A stretch of DNA of 64,000 bases, taken from assembly GCA_019426215.1 (NCBI GenBank), contig CM033405.1, forward strand, positions 32,146,199 to 32,210,198, in the 5' to 3' direction. The DNA comes from Buddleja alternifolia (taxonomy: Eukaryota > Streptophyta > Magnoliopsida > Lamiales > Scrophulariaceae). A program made the translations under genes and the position numbers. Shown here piece after piece: positions 46,558-57,773 of the stretch; the first letter of the stretch is position 1; each line of letters begins with the position of its first letter. Below the pieces are notes generated by a model. That model saw nothing but the letters and a program-made list of their open reading frames with translations, was not told the DNA's origin and ran no database searches.

Positions 46558-47964
46558 CGTTGTAAGATCAGCTTTGTTATTGGTTAAATTAATTGCGTTC
46601 AGTTGTTGGATTAGTGGGTTAGTCAGTTAGAGGTAGGTTTCAATTTCCTTCAATTTAGGAGTCAAATATTGTACAATCGAGCAGGAGTATTAAGAAAGAA
46701 TTATTCCTCAATTTTTAAGAGAAGGGTGCTACCTTAACAACTCCGATTGGCAAGTTCAGATCTTGAGTCAAGCTCGATGAAGCACTGGTAAGCTGGGTTC
46801 CTAAATGGTGTCCCAGTAGCAATTTAACTCGAGTTTAGCGTAAGTGTGCGTCACTCGGTCTCTACCCATTGTTATTGGACAGGTTTTCTATAACTTATTA
46901 TGTAACCTACTAAACTTACCTACGTACCTCAACACAAAATTTGAATTCAGATAATGATCCGTCAAAGTATAAAGTTTGTAATTCAGTTATTATTTGGGAC
47001 AATTAGAACAAATGTTGATAACGCCATAACAAAATTTACTGCAAATTTGATATTAATTTGGATTGTCTTAATAGAAAATACTCAAGCTTTTGTATGAAGA
47101 TAATGCATTTATGCGCCAATTTATCAATAAAAATTACATTATCTGGTATGTGTGTATAAATGATTAAATGTATCCAAAAAAATGTAAAATCAAATAGCAT
47201 GATGTAATAATCTGATCTTCTTAATCAGATTGAATTCAGGAAAGGAAAAATGGGGAACAAATCGGTCGACAAATGAAATATAGAAACAATATCATTTTAT
47301 ATCATAATGTGTTTAATGATCTTTCGAACAACATAATGTATTAAATATTTGGTATCAAATTCTCATTCTTAAAATAAATAAACACAAGAGGATAAATTTA
47401 TGTTTTAATTTTATAAGATTATAATCTTCTATAGTTGTTATTGGTGTATGATCATCGAAATTATGATCTAATCCTCCAAGAAGTTTCCATTTTTATATTA
47501 AAAAAAGCTTCATTTTTGCATTAAAGCAAATATTATAAGGAAAATAGATTATAATCGTAAAACATTTGTATAAAGGTGAGATCAAATAGATTAATAATTT
47601 TCAGGATATAGTGGATTAAATCAAGGTTAGTGATTACAGTTATACAGTGATTCCAGGTTTCGAACCTCAAAATCACATTTGAACTAGGAAAATAGATTAG
47701 TTGTTATATAAACAAATTAACATAAACATCAATTGAACACAAGATATATATAAGGATTTCCTATTGCAAGCTAATATGGGATTCAGTAGCCAAATGGACC
47801 CATCACGTGTGCCACTGCGACTAGTATATTTAAGTTAGTGTACCACAATCAATGCGTGTGCAAAAAGAGAAAAACTTTAAAAAAAATATTGAGTAAAAAG
47901 AAATTAACATAAAATAAAACAATTTGATATTTAACTTTTTGAATAAGCATCAAATTAATAAAAA
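46558..47964. other. AT-rich intergenic spacer
   Basis: No coding domain or complete element recognised. A somewhat GC-richer patch at about 46580-46880 could be an old repeat. Confidence 0.3.
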
Positions 47965-47965
47965 G

Positions 47966-48220
47966 AAAATTACACACCGACCCCCTTACTCATTGTGTGA
48001 TTACCAAAAAACCCATCACTTATTGAAATTACTAATACGCTCCTTAAGAGGCCTATTTGGCTATTTGTAAGGTTTACAAGGTAAAATATAATAACTTTTT
48101 AAATACAAATTGTGAACATGCTTTTTTATGACAGAAACTTTATGAAATTTCTAATAAGTTAGGGCTTTTTTGTAATTACGCAATAAATGAGAAGCCTGTG
48201 TGTAATTTTTTCTTAACAAA
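47966..48220. mobile_element. Short MITE, about 255 bp
   Basis: The left end AAAATTACACACCGACCCCC pairs with the right end (reverse complement AAAAATTACACACAGGCTTC), and homology continues inwards (TGATTACCAAAAAACCC against GTAATTACAAAAAAGCCC). It is non-coding and lies just left of the SPT6 duplicate. Confidence 0.55.
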
Positions 48221-48297
48221 ATATAAAAGTATCTATACTCATTTATAAAGGGTGAGAAGTTTAGAGTTCAAATTTTGGTCTGCCTGACGGTTTTGGT

Positions 48298-48419
48298 ATG
48301 AGTCCTGTCCTTCCTGTCGCCGCCTCTATCACCACCATATGAGCCTTCTGGACCACCGCATCCACCATATGGTCTAGGTGGCCTGTTCTGATCCCCATCA
48401 TCTCTACGGTCACATCTTT
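48298..48419 (-). pseudogene. SPT6L-duplicate exon 17 fragment
   Basis: Matches the first part of SPT6L exon 17 (about 36194-36322) including the splice acceptor, then stops abruptly. This is one breakpoint of the duplication. The WG/GW tail was not copied. Confidence 0.85.
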
Positions 48420-48491
48420 CTGTAATCAAAACCGAATTAAACTATTATGTAATGTAAAAGGATAACTACATGCACATCCTTGATAAGTATT

Positions 48492-48712
48492 GGGTAATTA
48501 CCACGTGCCCCAAGGTTTTAAAAGTTACCAAGACACCCTGTCACATCCTGGTCAACAACTCGAAAAATTGTCAAAACATGGATCAAGTTGTAGCTCTGCT
48601 TTTACTCATAGGGGTAAAATTGTAATATGTTTTTAATAATAAGAGAAATTATAATAGTTTCTCAAACTCGAGATATTAGAGTCTCATGCAGGGGCAACAA
48701 TGTAATTTACCC
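48492..48712. repeat. Copy of the SPT6L intron 16 MITE in the duplicate
   Basis: Same element and same position as 36400-36619, with GGGTAATTACCACGTGCCCC at left and AATTTACCC at right. Confidence 0.5.
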
Positions 48713-49146
48713 TAATAAAAAACAAAAATCATTATTTAATATCCTTGCAATTTCCTTAATATCATTCAATATCAACTTGGCTCGTCATAATTAGGGATGA
48801 AAATTGTAACTCTGACATCTTTTGGTTTATAACTAGCAAGTTGCAATATCTTGCTAAGTACCACCCAAGTCATGTAAATGAAAAATCTAGGGAGTAAATT
48901 GCTTATAAATGCCTAACTTAAGAATACGTAGCAGAGACTAACTTAAGGTAATAGTTTTTACCTCTCAACATCAGAATCAACGTTAAGAATGTTATTTATT
49001 TATTTTTTTAATGGAGCAAAATCTGAGTTGTAAACATAATTTAACAACGCAAGGCAAGGCAGGATGACATAATAAGGGAAAACATAAAGTAAGCACATAT
49101 GAAATAGATGCAATCAACACAACATTTTGAAGCATTTCAAGCTCAC

Positions 49147-50395
49147 CTCCTCTAGAACCCCTATCTCTATCAGAACGGCCTCCTCTCCAGCCACCTCCAC
49201 CATCACTCGAACCACCATAGCCACCACCAAAACTAGATGAGCCTCCACTCCCAACAATTGATCGAATTAATTGATGGCGCAGAATCATGTGGAAGTAGCC
49301 CACAAGATGGTTTATGTCAAACGTTTGGTTCCGGAACTTAAATCCCTTCGGATCCAAGCCTATGTACTCGTGATGTGGATGTTAGATTAGAGAAAATCCC
49401 CGTAGGGAACTTGTATTACTGAGTAACATATTTATAGAGATACAAATATTTGGTAAACAAGAAACCCTAACTATAAATAAGAAAAAGATAAATACAAGGA
49501 AGTATAAAGAAACCTAAATTAACATAAATACTAGAAAGATATGAAAAAATATTATATTATCTAACACTCTCCGCAGTCGAAACGTGAGAGTCTTTAACGT
49601 TGAGATTGGACCAAAGAAATCTGGTCATAAAGAATTTGAAAAGAAGATGGCGACAAAGATAAAAGGTGGAGGCGGCCTTAAGAGGCGGCGGCGACGGCGG
49701 CTCCAAGTCCTTGTTTTCCAAGGGAAAGCGGCGGCAACTAATAAAACTAAAGGCGTCGGCGACTAAGCGCAACGGCCCGTAGCCAAAGAAAGAAGAAGAA
49801 GGCATAAAATAAAAAGACGGCGGCTCCAAGTCCTCGTTTTTCCAAGGATGAGCGGCGACAACATAAACAAAGATAAAGAAAAAAAAAACTACACTAAACT
49901 AAACTAGATAAGATGCGCCGGAAGAGGTCGTTGGCAACTTAAGGATGGCGGAAGCGAGAGATCGAGATACCATGGCTTGAAGCCATAGCTCTAATACCAT
50001 GTTAGATTAGAGAAAATCCCCGTAGGGAACTTGTATTACTGAGTAACATATTTATAGAGATACATGTACTTGGCAAACAAGAAACCCTAACTATAAACAA
50101 GGAAAAGATAAATACAAGGTAGCATAAAGAAACCTAAATTAACATAAATAGTAGAAAGATATGAAAAGATATTATATTATCTAACAGTGGATTGGAACCT
50201 CTTATGTAAGTCAGGATGATTGTGCCAGGATGTTCATGAGATATCCCAAAGCAATATACAATTCTCATTGGATTCTCAACTTTTTCGATTCTAAGGAACT
50301 CGTCAACTTCAGTTTTGGTGCCCTTCCTAAACTTGTGGTAGTTAAGCATTCCCTTCAAATGATCTACCAAATGGATCCACATAACGATACATTAC
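49147..50395 (-). pseudogene. SPT6L-duplicate exon 16, split by a TRIM
   Basis: The 5' part (50192-50395) and 3' part (49147-49379) match SPT6L exon 16 and flank the element at 49380-50186. Besides the insertion, the 3' part has lost about 40 codons of the SH2/linker region between the NQTF and GGSSSFGGG sections relative to the intact exon. Confidence 0.85.
49380..50186 (-). mobile_element. TRIM (miniature LTR retrotransposon), 807 bp
   Basis: Two 187-bp LTRs (49380-49566 and 50000-50186), TGTTAGATTAG to ATCTAACA, differ at about 10 sites. TSD GTGGA is perfect (49375-49379 and 50187-50191). On the minus strand the right LTR is followed at once by TGGTATTAGAGC, an 11 of 12 match to the initiator-Met tRNA primer site. 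The left LTR is preceded by the purine-rich TGCGGAGAG. The 433-bp interior has no gag or pol; it contains a direct repeat of a GCGGCTCCAAGTCC-type unit (49690 and 49817). Confidence 0.93.
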
Positions 50396-50430
50396 CTGAA
50401 TGAAGAAAACAGGTCACCATCGATTACTTA

Positions 50431-50812
50431 GCCCTTGTTTGTTTATGTTCTTTAATTATATTCTAAATTACAAAATCCAAAAATACCAATTTTCATCCAA
50501 ATTTACCTTTTCTCAATTTTACTTTCCTTTTTCCCTATATATATATATATATATATATACCTATCAATTAATACATCCATATCTTTAAATACCTTTTTTC
50601 TTTCTCTTTCATATTTTACAATTTGTAATTTATATTTAACTCATCATATATCAACTAAACACTTTTGATTTGACACATTTTACAAATTTCAACAATTTTT
50701 ACGAACATAAACAAACACAACACACATCACATTATTTCCACACGAATCTACGTAGTACACATTTTTCGAAAAAATTTCAGAATTCTAACTCAACCACATA
50801 AACAAACTATTC
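50431..50812. mobile_element. Candidate MITE in SPT6L-duplicate intron 15
   Basis: The left end TTAGCCCTTGTTTGTTTATG and the reverse complement of the right end, AATAGTTTGTTTATGTGG, form an imperfect TIR. The segment is missing from the corresponding intron of the intact gene, where flanking homology joins directly. AT-rich, with an (AT)n run at 50538-50560. Confidence 0.55.
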
Positions 50813-51002
50813 TTGTCACTATATGCAAAGACAAAATCTAACTTGGCACTTACATGAGGGTTGACCTAATTTATGCAGAAACAAAGTAAAATCGAACTAG
50901 CAAATTGAGAGAGATGATTTTGAAGGTCAGGTGACTAAGTCCAAGTCTAGGTGACAAAGCATAAATCATAAATTCTAAGAGGTAATTTGGTGAGAGAATA
51001 AT

Positions 51003-51213
51003 TATCTCATGAGATTGTCTTGAGAAGATATACGTTCTTGTTCGAGATGGTCCATCTTACTAGTTTTTGTACATGTACTTACACCTAGTTGCTTTTCATT
51101 AATCTCGACTGACTAATGTTAAAAGTTAAAACTAAACTATAGGAGCACAGAAAGGAATTTTTCCCCCTTTCTTGGTTACACCACTCATTGAATCAATTGA
51201 TTGTCTTAGAGTT
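51003..51213. other. Micro-inverted SPT6L intron 15 segment
   Basis: Sequence such as TTGTCTTGAGAAGATATAC and GAGATGGTCC here is the reverse complement of intact intron 15 around 37880-38060, and the two halves appear in swapped order. The flanks are in the normal orientation. Confidence 0.6.
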
Positions 51214-51654
51214 GTCAAATGAGTGGATCGGGTTGGGTTTGGGTTGGGTCCAATTGGATGGGTTCCAAGATGGATCGGGTCCGAAATGGATCCAAAAGAT
51301 TGAGTTCAATATGGGATGGGTTTGAGTAGGGATGGGGTTGTTCTAACTGGGTCTTAGATAAAGGACCAATGATGGGCCCAAAATGGAACCAGAACACCTA
51401 ATTCGTGCGTGAATTTGTGAAGCAGCTTTGCTGAGTTTGGTTGCTTCTTTCTGAACCACATTTTATGTCTTACTATATAATATATAGTATATATATTAAT
51501 AATAACTGCCAACATGTTTTGTGGTAATATTTTTTTCTTAATTATTATTTGGACCATTTAGATGAATTATTTAATTAAAATATTTAAATATCAAGAAATT
51601 CAATGATTAATCGTGTTCCGATAAATAGATTATCGTAAATTTCAAACCCAATGT

Positions 51655-52075
51655 AAAGAGTTGAACTCACTCAAGCTCGAATTTTTTCGAGCTCGAGTCG
51701 AGCCTAATGAGTTGAGTTTTTCTAATAAGCCGAGCTCAAGCCAAAAATTACATGTTCGTAGTCTTGCAAACTTATATAAATAATATTTTGTTTATTTATC
51801 AATATTATATATAATTTATTAATGTATAATATAGTATTTATTAATATATAATATTGTAAATGTATAAATACTAATACATTTAATATTGACATTTATCATG
51901 ATTACATTTAATAATATATATTACTAAAAAATATTAATTTTTTTTTCGAGTTCGAGCTTGGGTCAGCTCGACTCGACCTAGGCTTGAGTTCATATTCTTA
52001 GGCTCGTCAAGCTCGAGCCAAGAAATTTGGCCAGTCTCGGCTCGAGCGCAACTCGTGTCCATCCCTACACTATAT
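51655..52075. mobile_element. hAT-like element, GAGCTCG-rich family
   Basis: TCAAGCTCGAATTTTTTCGA and GAGCTCGAGTCGAGCC at left mirror CTCAAGCCA/GCTCGAGCC tracts and GTGTCCATCCCTACACTA at right, with an AT-rich core. It resembles the complete copy at 5821-6521. Embedded in a larger non-homologous insert (about 51214-52770) in duplicate intron 15, whose ends TTAGAGTTGTCAAATGAG and (reverse complement) TTAGTGGTGGCAAAATGG may be another hAT TIR pair. Confidence 0.45.
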
Positions 52076-52910
52076 GGATTAAGTTTTGCTATATAATTAA
52101 GCAACACATATGAAATCAATATTTTCAACTAACAGGTTATGAACATTAATATAGAAATTGAGAATGTTTTACTGTTCAAAAAAAAATTGAGAATGTTTTC
52201 TGTAAGACAATTAGTTATTTTTTAAAAAAGAATTACATAACATTATCATAGGCCCAAACTAACGATTTAGGAGCAAAATAGCATATGATTATACCAAAAT
52301 TATTTAATTGAAAACGAGATTAGGTAATAACCTTCCCGGTAAGATAATTATAAAGAATTTATAAAAGGCACATTATAACAATTATCATATTAATAATAAG
52401 AATAATGGAAAAAAATATACTGGTGAATAGTACAAATAAAACTCATATTGTGAACAGTACAATAGCAGTGGCAGTAGCGAAGGTGGAGTAAGGAATGAAG
52501 GATGAGGGTGGAGAAACTATTGCATAGACTAAGAGTCAATTTGCCATCACTAACCAACATAGTTGTGCGTGTGAGTTAAGTTAGAATCCAGTTGGAACCA
52601 ATCTAGAACCGAGATGGAACCAGTTTGGAACCTAGGTGAAACCGATCCAATAGAACTCAATAGGAACTGACCTAGCCCAACCCAAGAAAAAATATCTAGG
52701 AACCAACCGAACCCAAAACTGGTTGGGTTGGGTTGGAACCATGGGTTGAGAACCATTTTGCCACCACTAAGCCTATACTCAAAGATTCAGAAAATCCAAT
52801 TCTCATCAACACACATAGTTTCCACTATATCCACAAACCTTTTCATTGATATATTTCTAAACAACCAAGAATTGATCAATTTTTCAAATCGAAAAGCTCT
52901 AAATCATTAC

Positions 52911-53120
52911 CTCATCAAGATCCTCAAATGTATCCTCACCAATATTCAATGTTTTCCCAATTTGAAGCAAGCTTGTGATATCCTTGTGTTCCTTTTCACC
53001 TTCAATTATGTCCTCGTTAGCATAAACCCCTTCATAAATTTTTAGCGTTAATGTCAAAAATGATAGTCCACGAGAACTAGGACGAACAACACTTTCACCA
53101 GGATCCTTGTCCGACAAAAA
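52911..53120 (-). pseudogene. SPT6L-duplicate exon 15
   Basis: 210 bases, exactly the length of intact exon 15 (38204-38413), with splice sites preserved and the frame still open (FLSDKDPGESVVRPSSRG-type start). Its isolation between broken exons makes it non-functional. Confidence 0.85.
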
Positions 53121-53687
53121 CTGTAAGCAAACAATGAACAAAGAATATACATGAAAAACTAGGCTAAGATTATTTCAATGATAAAATCATGGTAATTACT
53201 ACATCAAATAAAAAAATAATGAGACAAATGTTTATCAACAGTTAAACATATGCCAGAGGTCACATTTTAACCAACTTAAGATGTATCAGGTATCAGAAAA
53301 TCCCATGATCAAGTCTAACCATACATGAAAATTACTAGAAACTATAGCATCATCACTAGATTGCCTAAACAATCCCAATATATATTCAAAGGGTAAATTA
53401 CACCCAACCCCCCTGTGATCACCTTTATTATCACTCCACCCTCTGTGAAAAAAAAATTATCATGTCACCCCCTTGTGAAAATATAAATGATGCACAGAGA
53501 CTCCCACAGCCTGGTCGTGGTCTCACTCGCTCGTATTTGCGATTTGTTATAGGTTTGTAGGGGGTAAAAAGTCTGTTTTACCCTTTCTTCAAAAATATAA
53601 ATACTTTAAAATTACATTTCAACCTTCATTTTCCCCATCTCTCTTCACTGCTTCAATTGTTTTCTTCCTCGACGGACAAAGCCGACC

Positions 53688-54105
53688 ATGTCGACATCCA
53701 GCAACAATAAAAGCTTCAAGAATCTGAAACAAAGTCTTGAACTGAGGTATGCGTCCCCCCCTGATTGTGAATGTTTCATACAAGCTCAAACTAGGGTTGT
53801 TGAATCTAAGAGAAAGCCCTCAAAGGGAAGATTGTACTATGCGTGTCCAAGGAAAATTTGCTCTTTTTTTTCGATGGTGTAAGCCTTATCGAGCAATTTG
53901 GTCACCAAGTGGCATTCCCGTCACTTTTCCATCGGGTGATTTGTTTCCTGGGGCTGAAGAGGACGTTGAAGATGATGATGAAGTGGTATCTGGGGGTTTC
54001 AAGGAGTGTCGGTTCACAAAGACAGGAGATGCATGGAAATTATGTCCATTTTTCATGGGTGATTTGTGCCATTTTATTCACAATATTGGTTGTAATTTTG
54101 TTTAG
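53688..54105 (+). pseudogene. GRF-type zinc finger ORF inside the MULE, frameshifted
   Basis: From ATG 53688 the frame gives a short lead, then PPDCECFIQAQTR, GRLYYACPRK and CSFF, the order and spacing of a GRF zinc finger (a nucleic-acid-binding finger). A run of T's near 53868-53875 shifts the frame; the +1 frame continues with FRWCKPYRAIW, completing the finger, and an acidic stretch (EEDVEDDDEV) to about 54105. It points toward the transposase gene from the opposite end of the MULE. It could be a captured host gene or an accessory gene analogous in position to mudrB. Confidence 0.6.
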
Positions 54106-54412
54106 GGTTTGAATTTGTCTTGGTTTTTACCTGTCAATTTAGTATTTGGAAAATGTTGGTGTTGGTTTAGAAGTATTTGTAGTGACTTGTAATGTGCAAT
54201 TTCTGTTTGTATTAACTTGTGTATTCAATTGTGTTTTCAGTTTGGAATTGTTGCAAATTTGTAGTTGTAGTGGCTTGGTGAAATGTGGAATTGTTGCAAA
54301 TTTTTAGCTTATTATTCATTGAGGATCTGTTAGGAGTACCAAACAACACAAATTGACAATGTGAATTGTTAATTGCAGTGGACCAAATAAAGCTAAAACA
54401 ACATCTACTACA

Positions 54413-56833
54413 TCACAAATAACAGAGCTGGAATGGGACTTCCCTTAACCATTCTGTTGCAGTTTTAACATTTTCATCAATCTTAGGATCTGCTAGCTCT
54501 ATTCTCTTCATGCACATTTCAAAGTCATGTTTATTGGCACTTGAAGCTGCCCTCCAGAACAGATCCTTCAACAAGCTGCTCTTATACCTCTTTTTGAAGT
54601 TTTCATACATATGTCTCAAGCAAAATCTGTGTTCAACATATGGAGCCAACTCTGAAACAGTTTCAATCAATCCTTTCTACCTATCAGATATGAAAGTCCA
54701 CTTGCTTGCAGATTCCATCCCTCCAATATCCTCCAATAGCACAGACAAAAACCATTTCCAACTCTCATAATTCTCAACCTGTACAACTGCAATGGCAATA
54801 GACACCATGTTGTCATTACCATCTCTCCCCACTGCCACCAAAAGCTGACCACCAAACAGAGTTTTCAAAAAGCACCCATCTAGGGCAATAATAGGGCTGC
54901 AGCCACTCAAAAATCCCTGCTTCATTGCATACAAACTTACATACATCTTATCAAATGTTGGTGTTTCAACATCTTCCTTCATTCTCAGTAAAATGAGACT
55001 CCCAGGGTTTCTTGCTCTTACAGTATTGGCCAACTTGTTATTAAATTTGCTCCAACCTCTTTGCAATATAACTGGACTTGACCAACTTGTTATTAAATTT
55101 CTTTGCACAAGAATGATCCCCTTTCAGGGATTTGATTTGGAAGATTATAGTGTTCTGTATTGGTGATGCATGTAGTCTCCATTTGCAATTTTCATTTTTG
55201 CAGGTCACAGTAACTCTCTTTGCTTCATTCCTTATGTATTCAACATCAAACCCATTACTCACAGAATAATCTCTCAATGCTTCTCGGTACACCCTGAAGT
55301 TCTCAAATTTCATGCCCACAACCAGAGATTTTCCCTTCATGTTCCACTCTCCTTCCCTGAAAAAATGGTGTCTAGGTCTACTTTTCTCCCCAATTTCATC
55401 ATCAGACCCATCCAGACTAAGAAGCTCATCTTCCTCCCTAGGATCACTATACCAATCATCATGAAGAGATTGATTAGGACCTTCACCTTCTCTAATATTG
55501 ATCCATTTTGTTGATCTTTTACTCTTGTCCTTCTTCTTGGTCTTAGTTTGGTTGTGATTCTTGTTTTGATTCTTAGACTGTGAGATAAATTTTCTTAGTT
55601 TCTTCAGCAGTTCAGCTTTGGTTGGATTTTTTCCTAAGAAAATATTATCATCACTAGCTCCTTCAATATCATCCAAAATGAAGCTAGGGGAATCTGAAAA
55701 TTCCCCTTCTAAGTCTTCCTTATCAGATGTACCACCAACAGTAGCAGTCCCTGGGTATCACCAGCAGCAGCAGCACCTGAAGTACCACCAGAAGTACCAA
55801 CATTAGTCTCCTCTTCCAATTCCTCAAAGCCATCATAATTACCCTCCTCAACTAAGTCCTCATCAACATCATAATTATCCTCATCAACCAATTCCTTATA
55901 ACCCTCCTCATCATCCTCACTATCATCAGACTCTAAATAATCTTCATCAGAAGAGTCATCAAATTTTGACCTTGAATCTTCCTCATCCACTGTAAAGGGT
56001 ATGTCTTGTTCTGCCATTTTACCCTTGCCCTTTTCAGCACCTCTTGATTGAGCCATTGCATCAACTTCACTGTTTTTTTCTTCTGAAACTTTACTCTTCC
56101 CTAAAACAGCAACTCTGGAAGCTCTGGATTGAGCCATTTCAATAGGTTCATTCTCTTCTTCTTCCTCTTCTTGTAGGAATGCATCCCATCCTTGTGCAAA
56201 ATTGTGACCTTCCATTTCATCCACTACTTCTGCATCTTCTTGAACTGATCCTAAACCAACAACATTTTCTTCATCAACAGCATGTTTATCCATTTGTTCA
56301 GTATCACCAGCAACCTGTTCTTCAACTGTTTCAGTTCTCTCTGCTTCACCATCAACCCCTCTGCTAAATTCTTGAGTTGCAACTGACTCATATGAATCAT
56401 TGAAGTCAATATTTGTCAGCAAAAATTGCATTTTATCCTCCTATGACAATGGTACTTCCATCTGAAGGGGAATCATATCAATTGGTGTAGCAAATGGTAC
56501 CACTGGATCATCAACTTCATCCACCCAAATTTCAATTGGAATGCCTGGATCTAAACCATCAAAGTCTCTAACCAAATCACACATCACCATGTCACCCAAG
56601 TCATTCCTTATCAACCGAAGTCCTATATCAAAGGACCACCCAGGTCTTGTGTAGTAAAAGTCAACCACAGGCCTTCTACCTCCACACTTTATATACATCT
56701 GATATAAAGCTGCAAGATTTAACACATCCAGATCAATTTAGAACTCATGCTTCTGTCCACCCACATACTTCTTTGTTAGAGTGTGGACCATCTTACCATT
56801 TACCCACATATGTAAAACCTGGTGTGTGATACT
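54413..56833 (-). pseudogene. MULE transposase (MURA-like), decayed
   Basis: Pieces in order on the minus strand: an N-terminal PB1-like part (about 56441-56833, with a stop near 56740); a long acidic linker (55709-56431); a Mutator DNA-binding domain (55041-55676, with FRVYREALRDYSV, CKNENCKWRLHAS and DHSC); and the MULE DDE domain (54677-55108), first Asp in IALDGCFLK, second in FISDR. Then 54413-54670 carries the HRFCLRHMYENF motif. Frame shifts separate the acidic linker, DNA-binding and DDE parts, and a TAG replaces Gln just after the second Asp. The C-terminus with the last Glu region and SWIM finger is lost. It cannot make active enzyme. Confidence 0.85.
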
Positions 56834-57773
56834 CATCTGCAGGTACAGTGTTTTAAAAAATTGTTAAATAGTTAAATAAACAAGTTTTTAACTACCAAAC
56901 AACTAGGAAATGTAAAAAGTTTATTTTAACTACAAAAAATATTCAACTACCAAACAACAAGGGAATAAACAATTAATCAAAGAATATTCTATAAGAAAAG
57001 TACATGTATGGAGGGGACTATGTAGACACAAAAAGGTCAAAAACATATAAGTGGAACCTCATCTAAAAAATTAAGTGCAAGTCATCTATTTTGGGACCAC
57101 TTCGTATATTTTATCTCAAAAAGCACATGAATGTCTTTTGTAGATACAGACAACTAAAAAATTCTACCTTTTGACTTCATTTTCAATGATAAAATACACC
57201 ATTTTCCCCTCAACCCAACGCATGAACAAATTTTCCCTTAACCCAAGTAATACATACAATGTTGAAAAACAGCAAGAATACGGTACAAAAACACATATAT
57301 GAAGATATTAAATGGAAAAAATTGATATTACCTTGATGAAAATGAAAAATTGCAGAACCCAATCTTCGCGAAAACAGGTAGCCCTCTACGACCACCGACA
57401 ATGAAACTACTTCAAACTATAATGATTCTGGACTTCAACATTGTGTGAATTTCTTATTTTAAGAGATAGAATACGTTTGAATTTATGAGAAATACCACAG
57501 TAAATATGTAGGTCAAATAATGTATATATAGGAGGGCATTTTGGTCCTCACAGTAAAATTACTAGGCAAAATAATCCCAGGGAGGCAGTGTGCATCACTT
57601 ATATTTTCACAGGGGGGTAACATGATAAAAAAAATTTCATAGGGGGGTGGAGTGATAATAAAGGTGATCACAGGGGGGGGTGTGTAATTTACCCTATATT
57701 CAAATAACATGTAAACGTAATGCTGGTCCACAAGCGACCTCATGATAGATTCTGAAAAATATTGATAACATAC

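Larger units (their letters stand above)
53391..57694 (-). mobile_element. Mutator-like element (MULE), 4.3 kb, 9-bp TSD
   Basis: Long terminal inverted repeats of about 110 bp start GGGTAAATTACACC at 53391 and end GGTGTGTAATTTACCC-type at 57694. The flank TATATTCAAA occurs at 53381-53390 and 57695-57704. The intact SPT6L intron 14 has the uninterrupted site (ATATATTCAAATAACG near 38670), which proves the insertion. It contains a decayed MURA-type transposase on the minus strand and a convergent small ORF with a GRF zinc finger on the plus strand. Confidence 0.93.

Noticed and set aside
55709..56431. Acidic 240-aa frame as an independent host gene
   Set aside because: It lies between the N-terminal and DNA-binding parts of the MULE transposase in the right order and strand, and matches the acidic linker usual in these transposases.
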